Assembly (NCBI GenBank): GCA_028583415.1
Contig: CM053270.1
Coordinates: 50,298,663-50,362,662, forward strand
Direction: 5' to 3'
Length of the DNA: 64,000 bases
DNA from: Protea cynaroides
Taxonomy: Eukaryota; Streptophyta; Magnoliopsida; Proteales; Proteaceae
Shown here: in pieces, positions 55,959 to 64,000 of the stretch
How the letters are laid out: each line of letters starts with the position of its first letter
Numbering within the stretch: position 1 is the first letter of the stretch
Position numbers and translations under genes: made by a program
Notes under the pieces: model-generated
The model's input: only the letters and a program-made list of their open reading frames with translations
Told to the model about the DNA's origin: nothing
The model's database searches: none

Positions 55959-58357
55959 TGTCACACCCCAATTCTGCACCAACCAGAATGGTGTGATGAA
56001 TCGTCAATAAACCAACGGTTCAACCAGGATCTCGTATAGGCTATCCCCATTTTTGTTAAACCAAAATACATTCCACATTAATCAGAGATAATAAAGTAAA
56101 TAGCGGAAGTCTTACAGATAATGAACTGAGGTCTAGTCATGATAAATAATTAATATTCTATTTATCTCCAAGTAACCAAAACATAATTTAATATATATTA
56201 CAAGTATCCAAATATGGAAATTAAACACTAAGCGTATCCACAGTTGAAACGCTCGCTTAACTAATTACAATAGTCCTCTACAGCTTGCTCATCATAGCCG
56301 CCACCTGTTCATATGTTGACGTGTAACTAATTACAATAATCTTCAACCGTAATACCTGCAACATCATAAACTAAAAGAATTGCGCCCGCGAGGGTCAGCT
56401 CTCCAACTTGGGCTTAGTGAGTAAACAAAACAATGCAACAAACATATGCATGCATTCAATTCATATCTTTGGTCTGGTTCATAAGTTTGTAATGTGCAAT
56501 AGAAATGATAGGTGGCCACCGCACCTCTATACACGAACGTGTGGAATCGCCCAATGGATCAAACACCATTGCCGCCCCCACATGCACCAACCATGGAATA
56601 GAGATAGAGCTAAAGTGCTTAGGATCGCACTGCATCACACTTCCCCTGATGCCCTACCTATACCAACACGTAAGCCCCTGTTGGCGAGGGCTTGCAAACT
56701 GAGCTCACAACTAACCAATCCTAATGTCAAACAGTGCATCCAAGGCCTCACCCCAGCATCCCTCAATACGTCCATAGAGATAAAGCTAAGGCCCCCTGGT
56801 AGAGTCAGAGACTACACGGTCCGAGACCACCTCCCTTGATGCCCTACGACGTAATAGTTCTGCTAAAGTAATGGTGATACGACGATGTTAGTGGACAAGA
56901 CTTGAGTAGAGATAGAGCTGGAGTTTGGTGACCAGGATGAACCACAGTGTCACGTCCTCCCCCTGATGCTCCACTCGCATCAAGTACAATAACCACACAC
57001 ATACAATCACATGTCTATTCCTAACATCATCATCAACATCATATTATAAATAAACGGAAATTAAATATGCATGAACAATAATAACAGGAATATTAGATGA
57101 CATGTGATATGCACATTACAATCATACAAACATAGAATCATTCATGGTATTGGACTTAATAAACAAAAACAGTTTATTATTAGCCAATTAGTTTAGGTCT
57201 TGTTTCCTCACCTTTGATTGAGCGTAGATCCTTGTTCAAGCTTTATGAATCACTTTTAAATCAGTAAAAAGACCTAACAAGTCGATAGATTTTAATTAGA
57301 ATTAATTCCAATAAATTTAGACTAACTGAAATCGTAGGGTCGCAGGTAGGGTAGCACCTAGGGTAGCAGTTTCTGCGACCACAGGGGTAGGGTTGCAGGG
57401 TAGGGTCGAACCTAGGGTAGCAGTTTCTGCGACCCTAGGGTGTAGGGTTGGACGTGGGGTCGGATACCATTCGACCCTACATGCGACCACACCCTCCCTG
57501 GGACTTCCCAAGGGCATGTGGTCGATCCTGTGGTCTCGTAGGGTCGGATATCATTCGACCCTACGTGCGACCACACATATTCTGAGTCGACCTTTCATTC
57601 TAAAGTCTATTCTTTCATGTTTGGATCCCTTTGGCTTACTTTCATGGTCCATTCTATGCTTGTTTTATGGCTCAAAACTACAATTTTGATACACTTTCCA
57701 TTGTCTACAATGATTTTCTCCATGGATTCTCTTGGAACTTGTCCATGGATGGATGATTTGGGTTTCTCCTAATCCTATGTTCTTCATAACTATTCTAGGC
57801 TCTCTTATTCAGGTAGGGAATTAGGTTCATACCTTAATTCAGAGGTTTCTCTGAACTTCCTCCTCTTCCTTAGTCTTCTTCTTCAAGTTTCCTTCTCTTC
57901 TTCTCTTCCTTCTCTTTCTCTTTCTCTCACTTTCAATTAGGGTTGTAAAGGAGTGAAAGAGGCTAAGGGACGTCCTATTTATAGAGGAAAACCCTCCATA
58001 ATAAGTTACAATGAGTTTAGGAAAGATCCCCTTGGAATTAGGAAAGTTTCCTAATTTTCGGTTTCTGTCTATCATCGTAGGGTCGGACGTAGGGTCGCAA
58101 GATCCGTCGACCCTACACTTCTTAGTCATCCGACCCTATGACTAAAAAGTCATGGGTTGGACTTCTGTTGAGGTGGGGTCGACCCTACCTATTTAGGCAT
58201 GCGACCCTACCCTCATTTCGACTGTTTTTGAGTTAAATTTCATATTGGGTCTTGGGTTTCTTCACGCATTTGATCCACTTGGCTCGACCATGATATGTAG
58301 ACTGGTCACGACACGAAATGTAAGGTTAAACCGGGTTCGTGGCGTGCGGGTCTTACA
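55959..58357 (-). mobile_element. Gypsy solo LTR D, minus strand
   Basis: 2399 bp, reading on the minus strand TGTAAGACCCGCACGCC...GGTGTGACA, flanked by a perfect 5-bp duplication CTCAC (55954-55958 and 58358-58362). TATA box (minus) at 57976-57983. Clusters of AGGGTCG/TCGACCCT sites upstream (58078-58210) and within (57336-57570). The small reading frame near its end is decayed and contains a duplicated segment (ACTAATTACAATA twice, 56258-56340). A diverged member of the same LTR group. Confidence 0.9.
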
Positions 58358-58362
58358 CTCAC

Positions 58363-58923
58363 ACTCTCGTGCATGGAGGTGCGGTGACCGTCAAACCTTA
58401 CCATAACATTTTGCAAGTTATACCTGACCCAATTGTAATGTTATCTCATGCATTTTGTATGTTGCATTGGTTTTGTACTTTACTGAGTTAAGTTGTGAGC
58501 TCACCCGAGTATATATTCTTTCTTTTCAGATTTTGATGCAGGGTATACAGTTGATGACTTTATGGCTGCCCCAGCGTACGGTACAGTTGTTGCTATTGAC
58601 ACACAGGCAGTAGAGGACGTGCATTACGCCTCTTGCGAGTGCTCATTCTGTGTGTTCCTTTAGAGATGGTTATTTTAAAAATAATACATTGTAATAATTT
58701 ATTATTTAAGTTTGTGAATGATGGCATAATTGAATAATTATTTTATTTACAAATAGAAAGCTCAGTTCATTTATCTATTAATTCCGTTGCTATTTATTAC
58801 TCTCTGATTATGTTAGATTGCTTGGAATGGTTTGTTGACACGGACTATTGAGATCTTGGTGTGAGCCGTGGTTTGGAGACGGTTCACTCATACTTCTGGT
58901 TCAGTCAGAATTGGGGTGTGACA
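58363..58923 (+). repeat. Element C 5' LTR, third part
   Basis: It resumes after D, contains the conserved CTCGTGCATGGAGGTGCGG block and the small reading frame, and ends GGTGTGACA at 58923. Confidence 0.8.
58529..58663 (+). CDS. LTR small reading frame ending in CxCxxC (C)
   Basis: 44 codons open to TAG 58661-58663: DFDAGYTVDDFMAAPAYG, TVVAIDTQAVEDV, HYASCECSFCVFL. No ATG precedes it in this frame, but TTTCTTTTCAG and GATGCAG just upstream are acceptor-like. Joined to the 60-nt putative exon at 43137-43196 the frame stays open. Against A it shows about eleven synonymous and eleven replacement codon differences in 40 codons, no gaps, and identical spacing of the cysteines. Confidence 0.5.
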   Translation, partial: DFDAGYTVDDFMAAPAYGTVVAIDTQAVEDVHYASCECSFCVFL

Positions 58924-58926
58924 ACT

Positions 58927-58938
58927 TGGTATCAGAGC
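58927..58938 (+). promoter_or_regulatory. Primer binding site (C)
   Basis: TGGTATCAGAGC, complementary to initiator tRNA-Met, three bases after the LTR. Confidence 0.9.
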
Positions 58939-59250
58939 CCTTAGGCTCTATCCAGCTAATCATTCTACATCTAACCATGTCCAATGAACTGAGATAGGAA
59001 ATTAAAAATTTTAATAAAAACACACCATAAGCTTGTTTGATGCCTGAGACTTAAGAGAAGATGCATAACATACTAATTAATAAAAGAGAAATTTTAAGCA
59101 CTGATGTTTTGGAGGAAAACCAATTAACCCTTTAACAACATGAATATAAATGAAATAAAAAGTGTACGACAGAGTACAGTCCACAAGTCGGACAATTACT
59201 ATGTTAGCAAAATAAACCACATATATTTAAACAAATGAAACAAGATCAAG

Positions 59251-60450
59251 CTATGGTGGAGTTGCGGGCCTGGGTGGTATCGGATTTGTGATATCATAAT
59301 CACGCTCGTAAGCCTCTCTAAGCCAATGAACCTGGTCCTGTGTGACCCGTAGGCTGCGAGCTAGACGCCCCAAGTCCTGACTCATCTCTCGCTGAGCATC
59401 TCGAATCTCCATGAACATGCTCATCACTGTATCTGGAGGAGGCTGAGATGGTCCTGCTACTGGAGTAGGCTGGGTTGCAGGTGTAGGGACGTCCTCCATG
59501 TGTGCATCCCCACCACCTCCTACCTCTGCTGCTGCTACTGCGGCTGCCACTTGGCTCCTAGGTGGAAGAGGACGAGCCTGTAGCTCTTTGTCACTAAGCT
59601 CTAGACCATCCATCTGCATCTTATAGATAGCCTTTGCATCTATGTCAGAACTCATAGTGACCTCAAAAGCTGTCTCTCCATGCCTGTCCACCCCTAAACG
59701 GTGCAACAACTCTGTGATCAATCTACCACAGGGAAGGTTGCCTGTTACATTGGGCATCGCAGTATGAATTATGGTACGGATGATCAGGTAAGGCAGGTAG
59801 ACTCGGTGCCTGGTAGTAACACAGTAGGTAACATACTGGGTCAATTGGGACACCTCCCCATAATGACCACTCTGGGGGACAATATTATGCTATATGATGT
59901 GACAATATAAGAGAGGCACTGGACGGAGGTTCACTGCTAGCATGATCCTACCCGAAAACAGAATCTGATCAGCGATCGCTACTCGCATGTCCTTAGTGAG
60001 ATACCCTTTTGCTCTGGGTGGATAGTAGACAAGTTCCCCGTCATTTGGAATCTCGAGAAGTGTAGCCAACTTAGCCGTATTGAAAGAGATCATCACCCCT
60101 TTCACATAGCTAGTGATCCGAAGATCCCTACCATGTTCCCAATCATTTGGATTCCCTTCCACCTCTAGATTGGTAAAGAATTGTTTTACCAAATTGGGAT
60201 GGGTAGTTTCTTTATATTGAATAATGGGCAACCATCCCATCGCCCCAAAAGCGGCCTCAACATCAAACCGGTGCAGGTGCTCTAAGTTCACAAAGCGACC
60301 CAATTCAATGCTTTTAACTTGGAACCATGGAAGGCGCGCCGCTGCAGCCTCTGACCGAAAAAATCTCTCGTCATAGAGGTGGGGAGGAGGATGTGGCCTG
60401 TGCATACCTGGCGCATAAGATTGTTTACCCGCACCACGACGTCCAGACAT
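59251..60450 (-). pseudogene. Antisense gene of element C, one stop from intact
   Basis: A 400-codon frame from ATG 60450 with a single internal TAG (59890-59892, in HII-stop-HN where A and B have Q). N-terminus basic (MSGRRGAGKQSYAPGMHRPH). Domain blocks: FRSEAAAARLPWFQVKSIEL, RFDVEAAFGAMGWLPIIQYK, HPNLVKQFFTNLEVEG, LRITSYVKGVMISFNTAKLA, LRPVPLLYCHII, SQLTQYVTYCV. Then comes an Ala/Gly/Asp linker with THAM-like acidic residues, and a coiled C-terminus RLARSLRVTQDQVHWLREAY ending PIPPRPATPP. It resembles the 'putative plant transposon protein' domain from memory. This is the best-preserved of the three copies. Confidence 0.75.
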
Positions 60451-60458
60451 GTTGCAAA

Positions 60459-60892
60459 CTGTTGAACAAAGGAAAATATGAGAATGGAAAAATTTTCAAA
60501 AATTTGGGCAGCATAACGACAGAAAATGGAACAAAAGCCTCAAACTCACCCAATATGGGTAGGAGGACTTATGTGGTGACACAATGTTAATACATGATCA
60601 AACGATTTTAACATAAGACAAGGAAATAGAGGCATAGCAACAAAAATTTTCAAAAATTTCAAAAAACCTAGAAACCTAGGTTAAAAGTTGAAATTTTAGG
60701 ATTTCTCCCAAACCAACCGATGGAACTTCGAATAGGTTGAGGGGTTTTGCTCATTGAGACCCCAAGAACCCTTCCCAAACAATGAAAGAAGTTTTCGACA
60801 GTTAAAAATTTTCAAATCAAGAAAAAATTAAGTTTTGGGCATAAAAGACGATGAGATTTTTCTCAAAGAGAGGAAGAAAAGGAGAAGCTTAC
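60459..60892 (-). other. Putative 5'-UTR intron of antisense gene (C)
   Basis: Donor TTCCAAG|GTAAGC and acceptor TTCAACAG|TTTGCAACATG on the minus strand. 434 bp, directly comparable to the introns in A and B. Confidence 0.55.
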
Positions 60893-61032
60893 CTTGGAAT
60901 CGAGTTTGATACTCTTGGTTGAGAGGAAACACTCCTAGCAACACCGGTTGGACTGTAGAGACTTAGCAACTCAGAGAAGAATCGCCACTTGAGTAAACAC
61001 CAAAGAGAAAAGTGAGAAATGAGAGCAAAAAT

Positions 61033-61262
61033 CACGATTTTAAGGGGTTTCAGTTCTACCGGTCGCACTCATGGTCTGATGAGTCCGACCGGTACCTCCT
61101 GTGGTATGTGTGACCGGTATGTATCGCAAGACATACCGGTTTCACTCAATGTGCAACTGGTACCGCGACCGGTACCTTCTGGGGGGCTGGAAATTTAATA
61201 CTGCTTCCCATACCGGCCGAGCCATTACTACAGAACCCCAAGCCGGTATGGTACGACCGGAA
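61033..61262 (-). promoter_or_regulatory. Putative antisense promoter with motif cluster (C)
   Basis: A TATA-like CCTTAAAATCG (minus strand, about 61034-61044) is preceded by about ten ACCGGT-centred sites (61055-61262) in both orientations, the same consensus used in this element's LTR clusters. Confidence 0.5.
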
Positions 61263-61446
61263 TCAATGATTTTGCCTAGCAAATTCTGAGAAAAATTTAA
61301 AAATTTTGTTTGCATTCTTTTCGATTGATGAATATTTATAGTGCATATATGTTGAGACTGAATAATATCATTTTGAATAATTGTCTCATTTGTCTCATAT
61401 GTGTTCAATGCATTCAGATATCGTAAAGAAAATTCAGTAGGCTACA

Positions 61447-62840
61447 ATGGTGAAAGGAAATGGTCGTAGAATTCCTCGCAGACACCGTTACTCAAGGGCA
61501 CCTCCAATGGAAAGGAATTCAGGGACAGAAAACTCTGAAGAAAATGAAGAGAGGGAAAATGGGGAAGAACTTAATCCTCTCAATGAAAGTGGAAATCAGG
61601 TGAGAGACAATGAAGAATCTCCACTACCGGGTCAGAGACACACAAACTCTGAGACCCTAGTGGCAAATTTGGTCACTCACATGGAGGCATAGCAGAAGAA
61701 GTTCTTCGACGAAATGTTGAAAATGTTTAGGCCACCTGGGCATGTACCGGCACCTGCATATATGCCATCCACAAACATCGAAAATGCAAATGCGGATACC
61801 AGTGGGGGTTAGTACAGCTACTGAGGAACAACAACAACCGAACCAACACAACACGGTTCCCCAACCGGTTACTGGGACACCCACCCTTAACCAGGATCAG
61901 GGTGGATATCAGGGTGCATATCATGGTGGATATCAGGGAGTGAATCAGAGTGGTTACTCATATCAGCCGCAATGGTATGGTCAGACAGTGTATGGACAAG
62001 CACCATATGGACAGAGTAGTCTTTCTAGAGCGGTGGATGGATTTCTAAAGTTAAAACCACCAACTTTTATAGGAAAGCTAGGGAAACCACTATGGCCAGC
62101 ACAGTGGATCGCCGAGATGGAAAAGAACTTCCGTTTGCTGGAGTGTTCTGATGAGGAGAAAGTGTTATATGCCACCCATATGCTGAAGGAAGAAGCCAAT
62201 GGATGGTGGAACTCGACTAGAGCATATTTGGAAACAAAACACCATATAATCACTTGGGCCATATTCAAAGAGGCCTTCTTTGAAAAATACTTTCCAAGGA
62301 GTTTTCGCGACCAGATGGGGGAGTTCCTCAATCTACAGCAGTCTCAGATGACTGTAGAGGCATACCAACAGAGGTATGAGGAGTTGTTTTTCTTCGCTCC
62401 AACCAGTATGCAGGAGGAAGAAATTAAGACCCGTCGTTTCACAATGGGTCTTCGAGGTGTCATATGAGAACATGTGTTGGGGCGAGGATTGAGAATCTAT
62501 AATGAAGCAGTATAGGTGGCTCGAGTCATTGAAGCAAGCCAGAGAGATAGCTTCTTTGCACAGAATAGGGGTCTGAAGAGGCCTAACCCTGAGGTCCAAG
62601 GCGGAAGAAGCAACAGACCATATCGTCCATTCAGGCCACCAGCTAGCACTGTGCCACCCAGACCTGTTCTTGCAGTGACACAGCAGGCAACGGGACAGAA
62701 CACCAGTGTGAAGTGCTTCAATTGTCAACAGGTGGGTCACTATGCCAGAACATGCCCACTACCAAAGAGGGAACTGCAGCAAGGCAAAGTGTATGCCATT
62801 ACCATAGAGGAAGCAGCCGCATCACCTGATGTAGTCACTG
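61447..62840 (+). pseudogene. Gag of element C (broken)
   Basis: ATG 61447 starts a basic region (MVKGNGRRIPRRHRYSRAPP) open to a TAG at 61690. A frame change near 61800 follows, then a Gln/Gly/Tyr-rich linker (GGYQGAYHGGYQGVNQSGYS) and the capsid: LSRAVDGFLKLKP, LWPAQWIAEMEKNFRLLE, ANGWWNSTRAYLE, FEKYFPRSFRDQMGEFL, YEELFFFAP. TGA at 62465 and TAG at 62513 interrupt it. Zinc knuckle CFNCQQVGHYARTC (62719-62760). It ends SPDVVTG at the donor 62840. Confidence 0.85.
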
Positions 62841-62920
62841 GTATGATTATATACTTACTCCTTAGTTACTGCATTAATTGTATGAGCATATAGAACTAAG
62901 GGAAAAATTAAAAACCTCAG
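62841..62920 (+). other. Putative intron between gag and protease (C)
   Basis: 80 bp, GTATGATT...AACCTCAG. Splicing joins VVTG to IVNIAG. Retention ends at the TAG in GAGCATATAGAACTAAG. Confidence 0.6.
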
Positions 62921-64000
62921 GTATAGTAAACATAGCAGGGGTATCCGCCAGAGTCCTGTTTGACTCAGGGGCCACCCATTCCTTTGTGTTAGTATCATTC
63001 GAAAAAGGACTAGATCAACCCATCAAGACTTTGGAACCAAGTACGTTAGTTCGATCCCCCATGGGAATGGAAGTGGTATTAGAAGAATATTATGGGCCTT
63101 GCCCAGTACATATTGAAGGACGAGAGTTGGAAGCCGATCTAGTCCAGCTTGAAATGTCAAATTTCAATGTCATTCTAGGAATGGACTGGTTATCGCAGCA
63201 TTCAGCAAGCCTATTATGTGCTGAGAAGAAGCTAGTGTTCAAGGACAATGAAGGAACGGAGTACAACTTTAAAGGGACTAAGTTTCCTAGGAAGAGAAAG
63301 CTTATACTCTCAGCCCTAAAAGCAAGGAAGTGCTTAGAGAAAGGGGGAGTAGGGTACCTCATCAGTTGTGGATGTGACCGCAGATTTGCCAAAAATAGAG
63401 GATGTCGAGGTAGTACGGGAATTTCCTGACGTGTTTCTAGAAGACCTACCCTGATTACCACCAGATAAGGTGACTGAGTTTGTGATAGATCTCCTACCAG
63501 GGGTAGCGCCTGTGTCAAAAGCACCCTACAGGATGGCTCCTACGGAGTTGAAGGAGTTAAAAACCCAGTTGCAAGAATTATTAGACAAGGGATTCATAAG
63601 GCCGAGTATCTCACCTTAGGGAGCACCTGTGCTTTTTGTCAAGAAGAAGGATGGTAGCATACGTCTTTGTATGGACTATCAAGAGTTAAACAAGCTCACC
63701 ATCAAGAATAGGTACCCACTACCTATAATAGATGACTTGTTTGATCAACTGCAAGGTTCAATTGTATTCTCAAAGATTGATCTGAGGTCAGGGTATCATC
63801 AACTTAAAATCAAGGAGGCAGACATTCCCAAGACAGCTTTCAGAACAAGATATGGACACTACGAGTTCCTTGTGATGTCCTTTGGATTGACCAATGCACC
63901 TGCATCGTTTATGGAACTAATGAACCGAGTATTCCATGACATGTTGGACACATCGGTTATAGTATTCATAGATGATATTTTAGTATACTCCAAGGACAAG
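62921..64000 (+). pseudogene. Element C protease and RT, running off the window
   Basis: Protease VLFDSGATHSFV (62955) is followed by NVILGMDWLSQHSASLLC. A frameshift near 63358, a TGA at 63450 and a TAG at 63617 (SP-stop-GAP, the same codon as in A) interrupt the connection to RT. RT shows KKKDGSIRLCMDYQELNKLT, SKIDLRSGYHQ, YEFLVMSFGLTNAP and VFIDDILVYSKDK at the window end. RNase H and integrase lie outside. Confidence 0.88.

Larger units (their letters stand above)
42064..64000 (+). mobile_element. Gypsy element C (chromovirus), truncated by window end
   Basis: The 5' LTR begins TGTAAGAACC at 42064 and is completed by 55664-55958 and 58363-58923 after removal of two later insertions (element B and solo LTR D). 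The internal region from 58924 has primer site, antisense gene, gag, intron, protease and RT up to the window edge. It inserted into the minus-strand copia. The 3' LTR is outside, so neither age nor target duplication can be read. Confidence 0.88.

Overview
This window is repeat-rich plant nuclear DNA, almost certainly from a flowering plant with a large genome. It contains L1-type LINE, PIF/Harbinger, hAT, Ty1/copia and Ty3/gypsy chromovirus sequence, tRNA-Cys copies of plant nuclear type, pentatricopeptide-repeat (PPR) gene debris, and the last exons of what looks like a plastid acyl-ACP/acyl-CoA ligase (AAE15/AAE16 type) gene. There is no bacterial or organellar signature. I cannot name the species.

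Layout. 1-978 holds a minus-strand LINE endonuclease remnant. 1128-3934 is a PIF/Harbinger-like element (TTA target duplication) that carries a probable solo LTR and a 963-bp hAT element (2813-3775, perfect 8-bp target duplication). 4690-5110 is a possible first exon. 6600-29194 is a nested stack: a hAT element (6600-29194, duplication ATTGGAAC) contains a copia element (8183-29180, duplication CATTT). The copia contains a truncated second copia (9600-10991) and a minus-strand gypsy solo LTR (13579-27771). That solo LTR was split by a complete gypsy element, 'A' (14326-26365). 29203-38239 is host-gene territory: two recognisable ligase exons (32633-32777 and 38147-38239) separated by a non-autonomous LTR element carrying PPR-gene debris (33306-36114), a small MITE (36591-36928) and a threefold tandem array, each unit with a tRNA-Cys copy. 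39784-42063 is a minus-strand copia remnant. 42064-64000 is gypsy element 'C', which runs off the window. Its 5' LTR was split by the complete gypsy element 'B' (43509-55663) and by a solo LTR 'D' (55959-58357).

The three gypsy elements A, B and C share one design. They have LTRs of about 2.3 kb and a tRNA-iMet primer site. A roughly 400-residue gene runs antisense between the primer site and gag, with its own promoter-like region and a conserved 5'-UTR intron of about 430 bp. Then come gag with a CCHC knuckle, a short phase-consistent intron between gag and protease, and protease, RT, RNase H, integrase and a chromodomain-like tail. Element-specific clusters of GGTCG/CGACC-containing palindromic motifs sit just upstream of the TATA box of each LTR and just upstream of the antisense promoter, and again within the LTR. 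Near its 3' end the LTR also holds a short reading frame ending in a CxCxxC peptide. Its codons diverge among A, B and C without gaps and with many synonymous changes. Together these suggest an autoregulated, two-direction expression system in this chromovirus group, which is the most interesting content of the window. All three elements carry stop codons and frameshifts, so none looks autonomous as it stands.
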